In this document: in pieces, positions 52,736 through 64,000 of the stretch
Position numbering within the stretch: position 1 is the stretch's first letter
Layout of the letters: each line of letters starts with the position of its first letter
Assembly (NCBI GenBank): GCA_009733575.1
Contig: ML769402.1
Coordinates: forward strand, 1 to 64,000
Reading direction: 5' to 3'
DNA length: 64,000 nt
From: Gymnopus androsaceus JB14
Taxonomy: Eukaryota; Basidiomycota; Agaricomycetes; Agaricales; Omphalotaceae
Notes under the pieces: model-generated
The model's database searches: none
What the model was told of the DNA's origin: nothing
The model's input: the letters and a program-made list of their open reading frames with translations, nothing else
Position numbers and translations under genes: made by a program

Positions 52736-53168
52736 TGCACTGCGGGTTGACCATTTAATGCGAGTTTGAAAGTCTTTCGCTGGGGTATGATAGTAACAAG
52801 GAGGATTTCAGTCAGACTAGTGGGTTTGGCTGGGCTTGGTCCGCGCACGGATGGGTATAACCGTATAAACCAATGAGACGGGACCAAAGACCTGGTATGA
52901 AGGTATTGAAGTACAGGCCACTATTACCGGGTACGAGGGAGGGACAGTAGAAGACTGTGCTATCGCGCGTTGAGATCTTTGAGAGTTCGAATTCAAGAGT
53001 CGAGCGTCTAATCGCAGTCCCTATCTTAATATTGCAACTAAGTTCATCACACAATTTCGATGTTAATTAAACGTTTGCCTCGTTGAATGTTCTCTAATCA
53101 ATGCACATAAAGGTAATCATCTCTTCACAAAAAGTCTTTAAAAAATTCCCCGCTGTCCATACAAAAGA

Positions 53169-55910
53169 TCAAGGAAGCTGATAAACTTCGGACACGAAGG
53201 CGCACTTATCAGTGAAGGGCAACTCAGAGACCCATGTCTTGGATATTGGATTGCCATCGACGCGCTGCGGTTGAAAGAAGGCCAGGTAAAGTGCTTGATC
53301 TCAGTCATGCCTTTATACCCTCGTGCTTCGAGATACGCTATCGAAGGGTTGGGATTGCCCGTTCGCGCAAAAGAACCCCACATGTCTTGCACGAGATTCG
53401 TATGGCCGACATCGTCTGCCGTGCGGATGGGGAGGTCAAAGAGGTAGTAGAACCCAAATACTTCGTATAAGTCGCCGGAGTGACAGCGGTAGTAAGGTTG
53501 ATCGGGTTCACCCACTGGGAAGGTGCAGAGGTCGTAGGACTGTGGAAGAAGAGAGAGAAGATGGAAACAGTGTTCGACAAATTTTTCAATAAATCAAGCT
53601 CGAGATACTCACCTCGTACTAGTAGAGTCCATAGGCACGTTCATTGCTGTAGTAATAACTACAAAAAATAATGGGTCAGCACAAAAGCTTTTTTTTTCGG
53701 TGACCTCTACGTGAACCCACATGTCTTTGAAAACTTCGGATTCATGTGCGGCGTGGACTGCCTGTTGGCCGGGACATGTAAGGTGGATGGTCGTGAATGC
53801 ATTTATTGTCGGATTCTGTTTGCATATTTCGAGCTTGTACAAAGTCCCCGCAAAAAAAATATATGTTGACTCACATCTAAATCCAACTGTCAGAAGGAGC
53901 GAAAGCTTTAACTGACAAGCATTAATAGGATAAGAACCATTCTCCAAAGTCCCGACTCGGTCACGTTGATGGGCCAAGTATCAGAATAATCTACCCCGGC
54001 GAGCGAATACAATGTCGCGTTGAAATCCGTGTCGTTGGGTGCGATCGTCGTAGTCAAGAGCCTATTATCAAAAGTAATTAGTTATGTGAGGATGTTCAAG
54101 ATCCTGAACAATTCACGATTGTCCCTCTTCAGGCATCGAACCTGCCATGTAGTAAATGTTATTTACTTCACCTTTCTTCATCAAGGCTACCGTGCTACCC
54201 AACACGTACACCCATCGAGGATGGATCCGCCGTCGATCTGGGCGTAACCAGGTCCGAGGCTGTAGGTGATGTTGTTCATGAATTCGTCGACCGAGAGTGC
54301 ACGAAGACATTCAGGCGGGGAAGATCAGTGAGGTTCCGCAGACGACTTGGACCCGGGAACTAGAAGCGAGAAGTCGAAAGTCAGTACCCCGCTCACGTAC
54401 GACATTAAAATACTGTACCAGAGACGTTAGCTACTTCCTCCTGAGTCGTGACGGGCCCAAGAGCAGCAGAATGAAGGATAGCCGCAGAAATCAATCCATT
54501 CGCTTTTGGACTCTTGACTACGCTCATCGTCGATTCTCCGCCTGCGCTCTGTCCAAAGATCGTGACGTTGTTGGGATTTCCACCGAATGCTCTGATGTGG
54601 TCTCGGACCATTCAAGCCCGCAATGGTGTCGGCAAGGCCATAATTGCCCATTACATAGCCGTCGTTTAGCGAGAGCGAACCTGGTAGGTAGACAAATAAG
54701 CTTTTTCTGAGGCTTACCCTTCAAGGAAACAAATCTTACCAAAGTTGCCCCCCCTCCAGGAAACCGTGACCAGAATTACATTGGACCTTGAAACGAGACT
54801 GGCACCGGTCATAGGTAGGGTCTGTTCCCGTTCCACCCTTTTACAGAGAAGAGAGGAGGAGTCAGGAAGTATATTTATTGTACTGAGAAAACACACCCCA
54901 CTGGAAATAGTCAGAAAGTATATTCAAGAGAACTAGGGGTAAGAAAACACTCACCCGTGGAACCAGTACATGACCGGTTTATTAACGTGCTGGTCATCTT
55001 CGGTGCCCGGAAGGTAGGGAGTGAAGATGTGAGAGTGAGCTGTGTGCATGTTTTCTCAACAATGAGAATTCCTTTGAAATTTTGTGAACAGCGACTGAAG
55101 CGTACCAGTCCTCGCTGTTTCCCCAAGGATTAAGCCCGTGTAGATCTCCCGGCCCGAACGTGCTTCCGTTACCAGCAGGACAAGTAGGTCCACGAAGTAG
55201 AGTTTAGCAGGAGATGCAAAAATAAAGAAAATCGATACATACAAACGGTACAATTACGGACAGTCTCCGTCTCATTCGCGTACCACGGCACCGGTAGCGC
55301 GAGTCGCAAATCTCCAACCGGCGGGAGAGTGTATGGCACCTTCAAGAATCGATACGCCATATGATCCCTAACGCCGGTGTAAATGGTGCCGTTGCTCGTC
55401 ACGTTTACCGTTAGGAACCGGTAGTAGCCAGGATCAGGTTGGTCGACGATGGGCGCGGAGTTCGTGCAGATGAAAGGCATGGAGGTGGTCGAGTCGCTCC
55501 AGCTTCCATCAAGAGTCCAGAATTGACTCACAGACGAAATCTTGCCGAGGTAGACTTGGTAGTTGAGGGCCTGCCAGAAGCTGAGAGCCGCGAATCAGAG
55601 CGTAGTCAAACGATGAGTCAATGTAAACACGAACAAGTATCTCACTGACGTTGAAAGTTCATTTTCGGTGATGAGAGTCTCGTTTATCTCAGTACACATT
55701 CTTTCCGCATCACTATAAGAAGCAGAGTCAAAGAACAAGACAGCGCTGGGATTAGTTGCATGTGCCTGTGAAATCAGCGTCGGTGGTCCTGGAAGAAAAT
55801 AAGATACTTACTGTCCAATTGCCGTCATTCTGGTAAAGGATTGCAGAGTGGTAGACCGAGACTGTGCCAACGGCAGCGGCGAGCGCACTGAAAAGCAGCG
55901 TATAAACCAT
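53169..55910 (-). CDS. Carboxylesterase type B (alpha/beta-hydrolase), membrane-anchored
   Basis: The Met at 55910 gives MVYTLLFSALAAAVGTVSVY, a hydrophobic anchor or signal. Upstream sequence KLYKSVQSWLSIFAKYRR is in frame with it and may belong to the protein, making it a type II membrane protein. Motifs: SQFWTLDGSWSDSTTSMPFI, VRDHMAYRFLKVPYTLPPVG, HVNKPVMYWFHGG (oxyanion hole), VTIFGQSAGGESTMSV (nucleophile Ser in GQSAG), DQPYYRCHSGDLYEVFGFYY (catalytic His region), and YLEARGYKGMTEIKHFTWP. The C-terminus in the correct frame is VDGNPISKTWVSELPFTDKC to EVYQLP, ending at TGA 53169. Frame changes are needed near 54608-54614 (two G missing in ADTIAGLEWVRDH) and 53280-53281 (one base missing). 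The substrate is unknown; such enzymes cleave short-chain or aromatic esters. Confidence 0.8.
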
Positions 55911-56340
55911 CCTTCGATATTTGGCGAAAATGGAGAGCCATGATTGTACAGATTTATAGAGCTTGAAGCGGGGCCCGTCGGCTCAGCAGATTCAGGGACT
56001 CCTGCACTTCTGGTCACCAGGAGCAAGGCGATAATGAAATGGATGCTAGTTTTTCCTACACAACTGAACAAGTCCACTCACGCGACACCTATGAACAACG
56101 CGACCGAAACCCGGCTCTGAGGAATCGCGTTATGTTTTAGATTTCAACTGGGGAGTAAACCTAAAACCAAAATGAGGAACGACGCGACTTGCTGAACAAC
56201 AGATCATAAACAAGTCGTGATTCAGACGCTCCTGCTGAAGCTCGTCGAACGCGTTCAGGATAGATTTAGAATCGCGTTTGTGGCTGTGCCAAATCTCCAG
56301 AATTCCTATTCTTCGTCAACTGTAATGGAAGGAGGGACAA
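55911..56340. other. Intergenic / 5' region of the carboxylesterase gene
   Basis: May contain the first exon of the carboxylesterase (KLYKSVQSW lies here) and the 3' region of the TEL2 gene. Nothing else recognised. Confidence 0.4.
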
Positions 56341-59300
56341 TTAGAGCGTGCTCTGCCATGTATCAACCATAGATCTACGCCATTTTGATAATATCTCATC
56401 CACCTTCAGAATAACCCCGGAAGCTGCACGTCCAAGAGCAGCTCCCTGCTCTCCTCCTCCGCCCTGCAATTTCAAACCATCCTCCAACCTCGAAAAAACG
56501 ACGGTAGCCCACTCGTTGGCACTCGTCAACAACGCTGTATGATCCAAGCTGAGTGATCTTCCACCGTCTAGCTGAATACATCCATCTAAAACGATCAAAG
56601 CGAGCTCCAGCGCCGACGCCAAAACCGAGGCTTCCTTCGCTCCCCTATCAGCAGGATTGGAGTCCACAGCCTCGTCTGCATTCTCGGCGACGGAAATGGG
56701 TTTGGTGCCCAGGGACAACGCGAGTTCCAAAGAATCCGGAGCGATGAATCCCAACCATTCAACGGTATGTTCAGAAGCGTGTACCAAGACAGTCAGAGTG
56801 CGCAAGAAATGAGCCATAATCAACGGACTCAGTATCAGACCCGTTCCTGCACCATGGTATTTTGCTCTTCCTTCATGATGAGCAGTTCGTTCCTCTCGTG
56901 TTCTTTCGTCCCGGAGAAAAAGCCAGAATCGATTGATTAGCGGAGCCACGAAAAACTCGGCGGCTACATCGTTGAATGTCGTTTTTTGAGGTGCTCGTGA
57001 ACCCATGTTTTGCGCCGTCGAGCTCAACGGGTTAACCTCCGAAATACGTTGAGGTTTCTGTACCTTGAACCGACGTTCACGAACGATTTCGGGAACTTTG
57101 TCTTCGGTGGCTTCTCTCCCTCTATCGATAGCTTGGCGTGTGATACCGTTTAGAATCTGAGGTACGGCTCCTGGCAGGTATTTTTGGTGCAAAGGTGCTG
57201 GTAAGCGTTTACTGGGGAAGGATGTAGAGTCATCGGAGATTCCGGAAGGTGGAACAGGCAATGAGGCTAGTTCACGGGCACCCAAAGCCAGCGCGTTGAG
57301 CATTGCGTATCTTTGATCAGCCGAGTATTGGTTTTTGAAAAACTCTTCGATTATACACCTGAACAGAAAGGGACAACTTGAGACACAGCAGATAGTTTCA
57401 AAATGATAGAAACCTACGGTGCAGCTTGTTGGGAGAACAAGCAACCAATGCGTTGAGTGCATTCTGTCGCAATTCCGAAAACCTGTCAAGTTCATAGTTG
57501 TCTTGTAATCCTACTAGGCCATACGCCAGATTAACCGCATTTTCCTCTGGTGACTATTAGTAGATTGTCATAACAATATTCACGAATCACAAACCAAGTT
57601 CAGTCCCATAATTCTTCTTCTTTCGTATGAGCTCTTCTGCGCAATTCAGAGCCATTTCGATCCTATCCGCATCTTCAGCAGCATTATCCTTTGGCATCCC
57701 ACCCATGCTCCGTATCATAGCACCTAACTGAGCCAAATAAACCGGCTTGGGAATTTTCTTCTGACCAACGTTCAGTGATGGATCCTTCTCTATCTCATCC
57801 AGCTCTGACGGAGTGGGCGAGTTCGATCTAGAGGATGGCGCAGAGTTGTATCCTGTTATAGAATCATCCGAATCGTACCCTTGAGAAGCTATCGTAATGG
57901 TAGACTTCTTAGAATCCGATTTATCTGCTTGAGCAAGACCGTTCGGTCGAAATGTCCTGAATGCTGGGGAAAGAATCGCCGTCGTCCAGCACGCTCAAAT
58001 CCGCATCTAAATCTCGTTTCATGATTAACTTCCGAAAGTTTCGCGCCCATGGCTTTCCGCTATCGTCTCCATCCCAGTCTTTAAAGTCTAGGGTTTTCCC
58101 TGCACGCTGCGCGGCAACTTCTGCGACCAACATGCCACAATGACGGATCGTGTTGTCCATACTGCTGATGTATACGCCTATTCCGCTGACAAAGTCGGGT
58201 GAGAGAACGAGTGAAACCAATTCCGGAGAAGAGGGAGTGAAGTAAGAGATGGTAAGGAGGATAATTGAGGAAACATCTGTAACATTGATGATTAGCTGGA
58301 TAAAGCATATCAGACACAGGACTTACATCGATGTCGAGAGACCAAAGAATGCTTGATATGATCTGGATTAGACCATAGAGAGACTGCGTCATCCAACAAA
58401 AGACTAAGAACTGGAGAGAGTCAGACCAAGTTGGAGTGAGAAGGTAAGCAAGAGACCTTTTCGAGAGTGATCACACTCTGCGACCCAGCAAACGAAGATA
58501 CGACTGAAGCTTTCCTTCCACTCGCGCCCCAACGTCACCGCTGAGACAGATTGCCAAAGCTCGGCGTCGTCTGATCTTCAACGGGCAGAGTCGACTTAAT
58601 AGCAAGCCTTCTCGTTTTACAGAAGCCCTTGCCGAAGGAGAGTCGTCCATATTAGATTCTGGGGCAGCTAGGCAGCTGAAGAACGATGCCAAGACATGCT
58701 GCAAATCGAAAGAAGACTCAAATCCCCGGAAAACGCGCGACCAAGAAGTGGAATATGAAGTCGAGGAGTCATCCTGAGCAAGTCTGGATCGTATAAATGG
58801 GAGGGTTGCACGAAAAAAGGAAGGCTGCGAATCCGAGCTTGGTATATGTGGCGGAAACACACCCAGCTTGACGAGCTTGGCTAAAAGGAAGAGTATTGAC
58901 GCCAAAGACTCTACTTGACGGTGAATTGATGCGACGCGTGTTCAGCGAAAAGCTTACCTTGACTCGAAGTCGATATCAGGGATTCACAGCGAATAGACAG
59001 GTTGTTAAAGTATTTCCCGTGCTCCAGTAAAGGCGGTGTATCTAGGCCTTTCGTACCACAATAGTTTCCAACCTTGGCAGGAATCGCGACAACACTTTGG
59101 ACGCAGTCCTCCCACTTGCGATTTAGCTTTACGGACGAATCTTTCTGGGAGAATACGGAAGAGTGAAGCTTGTCAATAGGGTATTCTTTAGAGAGGCGGA
59201 CCAAGAGGCGAACGGAGTGATCTGTGAGCGGAAGGGAAAGAATGGTTGAATAGGCTAGTAAAGCGATCTCGCCAGCCGCGGGTGAAGCAAAGAAGAAAAG

Positions 59301-59598
59301 GTCTGGACAAAAGTATTGGTCAAGCAAGGGATAAAGACTTTTGTTCATTCAATTCATTGTCCCAAGTGGGCAAAACATGTTGGAGTAGAGCTCGCTGTAC
59401 CAAAGGGACATGAACAGAAATTCTGATGGAACCTGATGGCAGAGGATTGGCATTATAACGCCTAAAAATTGGTGGTAAAAGAGAAAGGGAATCTAGAGGA
59501 GCAGTAAGAAGAGATAAAAGAGTCGAAAGGTCAGATATAGGGTGCTCAAGTTGATGGATGAGGTTCCGGACCTCTGTATCGGAGGAAGGAACGGCCAT
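56341..59598 (-). CDS. TEL2: TEL2/TELO2-like PIKK-stability protein
   Basis: Starts MAVPSSDTEVRNLIHQLEHP. The N-terminal helical repeats are followed by LVSLVLSPDFVSGIGVYISS, MDNTIRHCGMLVAEVAAQRA and GKTLDFKDWDGDDSGKPWAR, the telomere-length-regulation (Tel2) signature. Later segments are AQLGAMIRSMGGMPKDNAAE, RYAMLNALALGARELASLPV, MGSRAPQKTTFNDVAAEFFV, PLINRFWLFLRDERTR and a helical C-terminus ending MVDTWQSTL at TAA 56341. TEL2 with TTI1 and TTI2 stabilises the TOR, ATM and ATR kinases. Frame breaks: an extra base in the run 57966-57969, and at least two shifts between 58500 and 58620 (LPVEDQTTPSFGNLS to VTLGREWKESFSRIFVCW). Start codons of this gene and the RBR gene are 86 bp apart. Confidence 0.75.
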
Positions 59599-59684
59599 GT
59601 CGGAGGCGGATCACGTTATTGGGTTTGAATTGAATCTTGAACTTTGACCACCTCCAAAGCCACCCAGGCTTTATCTACATACTA
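59599..59684. promoter_or_regulatory. Shared divergent promoter, TEL2-like and RBR genes
   Basis: 86 bp between the two start codons, GC-poor, no TATA. Arrangement only. Confidence 0.5.
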
Positions 59685-62366
59685 ATGTCTTTACAACCCA
59701 CAGCTCGTTCCAGACCTCGCAGCGGCTCATCGCGACCCGCTACTAAAGGAAAATCGAGAAACAATGGGGTTTCCATTCCTAACGATATCATTGAGCTCAC
59801 AGACTCTGACAACGACGAATGACCACGCTCTTTCAAAGAATCGGTCACGTAGCACGCAGCCAGGGCCTTCTCGATCTCGCAACCAGCTTGCGCCATTCGC
59901 TTCGGCTTCTACTGAGAACATGCCGTCTTCATCCGCTCAACGAGCTGTGAAACCCGCCAACCCTCTGGGTTTACTCCCAAGTGGCGATGAAAACAACCCG
60001 CCTCCGCGAAAGTCAGATCCGCCTCCTCTTCGTCCAGACTTACCTCTAGAGATGGAAGAGGTGCCCATGGACCAGTTGAAAGCAGCAGAGGACCCTGTCG
60101 AACCCGAACCCGAACCGGAGCAAGATATTGCCTCTAAAATGCTTGCTCAAGTATTAGAGGTTGTTCCTGACGTTCAGCCAGAGCATGCAGCAGAGTTGAT
60201 CTCTCAGCATTCCACTGCTCATCCAGACGAGGTTGTTCAAGCCGTCATTCATACACTCTTTGAGACTCCGTCGTATCCCAAGGTAGATAGAAAAGGGAAA
60301 CGAAAAGCTACCGACCAGGATGAAGGGGAACATAAACGGCCTCGTCTGGACGAGCCAGATTATGCCCAGCTGAACCGACCATTCAAAGGTGGCGTCCATT
60401 ACTCCGACTTGAGCATGGTCAGTTGTACCCTTTTATTCTCTCGTGTCCTTTCCTGACAATTCTGGCTCTTAGGAACAACTTATGGTCGACTTTCCCGATA
60501 TACCCAAACCTCACATCCGGAAAATTCTATATGGTCACAAGTGCCTTTACGCTCCTACCCATCTTCACTTTCTTGCAGAGAAAGAGCGTGGGCCACCTTT
60601 TCCCTATATTCCCAAGAAGATTGCCTACAAGCTTTCCGGCAAAGGAAAGCGACGTGAGCTAGTGGACGCCGAGTTCAACATCGAGCGGGCCTGGCTTTTG
60701 GAAAAGCTCAAGTCAAAAGAAGTCGAGATGGTTGCCGAACAACAGGCCATCGAGGAAGAATGCGAAGACGGTATTGAATGTGGCTGCTGCTTCTCCACTT
60801 ATCCGTTTGTATGTTGCTTCCAACGCTCTTTTATTTCTTTAATGATGCGGTTTTCTTCTAGGACAAGATCATCCAATGCCCCGACGCTCATCTCTTCTGC
60901 TCGGAATGCATGACCTCGTACGCCGAGAACCTGCTTGGCGCACATAACATCAATATCAACTGTATGGATCAGTCGGGATGCAAACTTCCTTTCCCTGTAT
61001 CAGAGCTTCGTCGATTTCTCCCGGAGAAGCTCATGGATCTATATGAAAAGGTCAAGCAGAGAAAAGAGATTGAAGCGGCTGGTCTGGACGGCTGGAAGAA
61101 TGTCCTTTTTGCGACTACAAGTGCGTTATCGAGAATCCCGACGAAAAACTCTTTCGATGTGGCAACGAAGAAAACTGTGGAGCCATTGTTTGTAGGCAAT
61201 GTAAGAAGCCGGTGAGTTTCGTGCTTTTCGACCGCGTTTCTCGCCTTTTATTCAAGCATCGTCTCTAGGACCACCTTCCGAAAAGCTGTAAAGGTGAGAT
61301 AATATTTCCTAGAGTTTATACATCTCCTTAAACTGATCTTACTCAGAAATGGAAGAAGACAAGCTTTTGGATGGGAGACATTTAATTGAAGAAGGTTCGT
61401 GTTTCACACATCGTCCATGCTACGTTCACTCACGGCGACTCTGCATATAGCAATGAGTTGGTGTTTTATGCATTCATCATCTTTCGTTAACTCACAGCGA
61501 CACCACAGCTCGCGCTCTCTATGAGGAACTGTCCTCATTGCAGCAAATGTATGTTATCGTCTCCTTTCATCCTCCAGCTTCTTAACCGTCTTTCTACAGC
61601 TTTTATCAAGGAAGATGGGGTATGTCCACGAACTTCATCCTGGAAATATAAAGCTGATGATCTACCTCCCCTCTTAAAAAGTGCAACAAGGTTCGGGTTT
61701 ATTTTTCCTTGGGGGTGTATATAAACTTACAATGAAAATTTATAGATGAAGTGTCCGAATTGTGGTACTCTGTCGTGTTATGTCTGCCAGAAGCAGATTA
61801 GCGGCTACGATCATTTCAACGTTTGTTTTCCTCTCTGGTCTATTTTTAAAGCCTTCCTCATCATCCTCACTTGACTAGCAATCTGTTCCGGGCGCTCCTG
61901 TCGCTGCAACTTCGAGCAGCAAGACATGTCCCCTTTGGGAACCAGTCGAAGTAAGACATGCCGCCGAGGTCAGTCCATCCTAGAAACATCGAAGTAGCGA
62001 TTAATGTGTTCGAGCTAGGTGAAAGCTGCTGCTGAAAAGGCACTGGAAGACTACAAGCGCGATAATCCTGACGTTAGCCAAAGCGACATCAGAGTTGATA
62101 TCCCAGCCAGCCCTCCGCGTGCGCGACCTGTGGTTGACGCTCAAGGATATGGCCTCCCCGGAATGCCCAGGCAAAATCCGTACGCGCAAGTCCCCGCGCC
62201 CTACCCCCATTATAACCCAGTACATGCACCAGTTCTAAACCAACATGGAGCCATCAATCTTCAGTTGGGATACCAACATCTTCTTCGCGCAATGCCGCCT
62301 CCGGTTCCAGCCCCAGCCCCGCCACCTCCCGCCAGAAGGCGTGGGAGGGCAGCTAAGAGGAGATGA
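59685..62366 (+). CDS. RBR E3 ubiquitin ligase, RNF216/TRIAD3-like
   Basis: Starts MSLQPTARSRPRSGSSRPAT and reads SIPNDIIELTDSDNDE. A frame change near 59816 leads into a Ser/Pro-rich region with DVQPEHAAELISQHS and HPDEVVQAVIHTLFE (CUE-like helices). Then come ERAWLLEKLKSKEVEMVAEQ and the RBR unit: GIECGCCFSTYPFDKIIQCP, DAHLFCSECMTSYAENLL (RING1), CPFCDYKCVIENPDEKLFRC and CGAIVCRQCKKPDHLP (IBR), RNCPHCSKAFIKEDGCNKMK, then CPNCGTLSCYVCQKQI (RING2). A Pro-rich tail ends at TGA 62364-62366. RBR ligases take ubiquitin onto a RING2 cysteine. The frame is also broken in the IBR near 61092 (a missing C in GLEECPFC). This order and spacing are those of RNF216. Confidence 0.85.
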
Positions 62367-62551
62367 GGGATCAACGAAAACATTTATTTATATACAAGTA
62401 ATACCCAAAAGCCGTTAATAAGTTTACATTTTCTGTACATAATCGAGGCCTTCTTACACCAGCTCCAAACGTGTGTGTAGAGAGAAAAATAAACCAAGAA
62501 GATAAAAAAATACTTATAAATTGCAATGTTGCTGGTATGAATATGACTGAA

Positions 62552-63675
62552 CTATGCCGCTGCCTGAATTAACCATAAGTGAAGTCTTCAGTCCAAAAAT
62601 GCTCAAAATATACCTTCTTTGCCCTAGTCTTTGACGCTGGTTTAGCTTTGGAGGTGGCAGCCTTGGGCTTGGGCTTGGTCGTTTTGGCCGCAGGTTTCTT
62701 GGTCGTCGCAGCCTGTGCAAATGATGAATAAGTATTGTCGCACTCAAGATTAAAACTAGTACCCACCTTCTTTGCCGAATCCTTCTTCGCAGTAGAGATT
62801 TTCTTGGAAGCAGCTGGCTTCTTGGAAGAAGTGACTTTCGGGGTAGAAGCGGTAGCTTTCTTCGCCTGCGACGATTTCTTAGCGACGGATGTATATTTCT
62901 TTGTGTTTGTGCCCTTGGCTTTGGGTGCAAGAGCTGGGGCTGCTTTGGTACGTGAAGCAGGGGTTCTGGCCTTTGTTGTCTTTGGGGCGCTCGCCTTAGT
63001 AGACTTGGTAGAAGGTGCTTTCGCTTTGGCTTTCGTGGTAGAAGCCTTAGAGGCGGTGACCGGAGCCTTGACTTTAGATGCAGGCTTCTTCGCTGGGGTA
63101 GTATTCTACACATTACGCAATATGTGAGCAAACGTTTGTAGTCAGGCAACTTATTCATCTACTGACCTCCTTTGCAGCGTCGTGGCTGACCTTTGGAGCG
63201 AGTTTGACTTTACCCGAAGGACCTGAGTAATCCAAGTCAATTACAGGTTCAATGTGCTATCCTCGCTGTACGAACCCTTTGGAAGAACAAAGATCTTCTT
63301 CTCACTTCCCGATGTAATAGCACGATTGAGTTGACTGTTGGTAGATGCGTTTACATCAATCTTGTACTTGCTTTCGACAAACTACAGAGATGATCAATTA
63401 GTGGCAGGATTAGGCACAGCATGAACGACTTCGCACCTTCTTGATAGCAGGCCTACTAACTCCAGTACGAGCATCGTCGGGATGAGAGGCAATACATTCC
63501 TGAAGAAACAAGATTCGTCAGAGGGAGTACTACATGCATCTGTAAGCGAAGGTCAAGCGGATCCAGTGCCTACCTTGATCATATCTATCCATGAAGGATG
63601 AGAAGCTGCATGGGACTTCCCGCTAGTCGTTTTAGCCTTGGAAGTTGTAGCAGAGTTCTTCTTTGGAGCAGTCAT
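62552..63675 (-). CDS. Linker histone H1
   Basis: Starts MTAPKKNSATTSKAKTTSGK. The globular domain is HPSWIDMIKECIASHPDDAR, TGVSRPAIKKFVESKYKI and NASTNSQLNRAITSGSEKK, with the H1/H5 winged-helix pattern. The C-terminal tail is Lys/Ala/Pro/Thr-rich (KKPAASKKISTAKKDSAKKA). The last intron (donor gtatat) ends at cag before a 12-nt exon, GCA GCG GCA TAG, so the protein ends SKTRAKKAAA with stop 62552-62554. Reading through instead gives an odd YFEHFWTEDFTYG end. Several introns of about 50 nt. H1 binds linker DNA and compacts chromatin. Confidence 0.9.
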
Positions 63676-64000
63676 CTTAGAAGCGGAGGGGAAGCTGTTT
63701 GGCAATCTGACCGTCGGTGGCGGGGCGGAAATGGCACGAGGGTTACAGGACTCGCCTTTATAACACTATACCAAACTCCCACGATAACTGACGCACAGGC
63801 CTCCGCCCAAAGGTGAACAATCGAAAGAACAAGAAAGAGGAAGGCTGGAACGGTGTTGGACACGTAGAAGAGAGTATTTGGAGGAGTAAAATTGAGGATG
63901 AAGCCAGAAACAAGGGAAATTCGACTGACAACTTGAGCTATCTTCATCCGAGTCGGGAGTCTTCATCGTTTCGTTGACAGATATAGGAGCGATAGATTTT
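63676..64000. other. Histone H1 promoter side and window end
   Basis: 325 bp. A minus-strand TATAAA lies at 63757-63762, 82 nt upstream of the H1 ATG. ORFs on the minus strand to the edge are hydrophobic and unsupported. Confidence 0.45.
63757..63762 (-). promoter_or_regulatory. Candidate TATA box of histone H1 gene
   Basis: TATAAA on the minus strand, 82 nt upstream of the H1 start. Position and sequence fit, but not tested. Confidence 0.4.

Larger units (their letters stand above)
51159..53168. other. Gene-poor stretch, 2 kb, with Pol III B-box-like sequences
   Basis: No supported gene. ORFs occur on both strands, for example minus 52176-51913 with a plausible tail MDSGPMSEFELLEAKRVLRK, but none has an ATG and splice frame I trust. 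A/T-rich simple repeats lie near 51190-51225 and 51311-51330. Two tRNA-like B boxes are described separately. Confidence 0.4.

Noticed and set aside
52228..53054. Plus ORF 52228-52533 and minus ORFs 52555-53054
   Set aside because: No recognisable composition, no neighbouring exons, and overlap with B-box-like sequence.
54714..54896. Minus-strand ORF with a possible second esterase start
   Set aside because: It covers the SRFKVQCNSGHGFLEGGQLW stretch of the same carboxylesterase in a shadow frame, not a separate gene.

Overview
The window is nuclear DNA of a mushroom-type fungus (Basidiomycota, most likely Agaricomycetes). Genes are dense and broken by many short introns of about 45-75 nt with GT-AG (occasionally GC-AG) ends. 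They lie on both strands with 5' regions of about 100 bp, and most products are typical fungal single-copy proteins. I see no operon, phage, plasmid, CRISPR array or biosynthetic cluster.

Layout. 1-5.7 kb: ALKBH1-like dioxygenase (cut by the window edge), LETM1/Mdm38, an SHR3-type chaperone, a mitochondrial RsfS/ATP25-type protein and a small disordered protein. 5.7-8.8 kb: gene-poor, with a dispersed 37-nt repeat and one small orphan gene. 8.8-25.7 kb: SPF45-like splicing factor, SDHA, two TBC Rab-GAPs (TBC1D5-like and GYP7-like), an F-box/LRR-like protein, and EPL1 of NuA4. 26-31.4 kb: a possible small spliced gene, a PP2C phosphatase, a 1.9-kb gene-free stretch, and a P-loop kinase with a decayed partial copy of its 3' end. 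31.4-46.2 kb: GH71/99-like protein with a long disordered tail, C2H2 regulator, aprataxin/HNT3, Gfo/Idh/MocA oxidoreductase, coiled-coil protein, PIG-Y-like subunit and the large centrin-binding Sfi1. 46.2-53.1 kb: accessory region with a retroelement-like remnant, a 179-bp MITE-like element, a DUF6534-type seven-TM protein and Pol III B-box-like sequences. 53.1-63.7 kb: carboxylesterase, TEL2, an RNF216-type RBR ubiquitin ligase and histone H1.

The genes do not form one pathway. They are core cell functions: mitochondria (LETM1, SDHA, RsfS/ATP25), membrane traffic (two TBC proteins, SHR3), chromatin (EPL1, H1), DNA repair (ALKBH1, aprataxin), PIKK stability (TEL2), spindle pole (Sfi1) and GPI synthesis (PIG-Y). 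Six neighbouring pairs are head-to-head with fewer than 190 bp between start codons.

Most striking is that many otherwise intact conserved genes need one or more one-base reading-frame corrections, mostly at a homopolymer (C, G, T or A run one base too long or short). This looks more like uncorrected homopolymer error in the assembly than mass pseudogenisation, and it affects how every gene model here should be read. I did not find a convincing new biological system.
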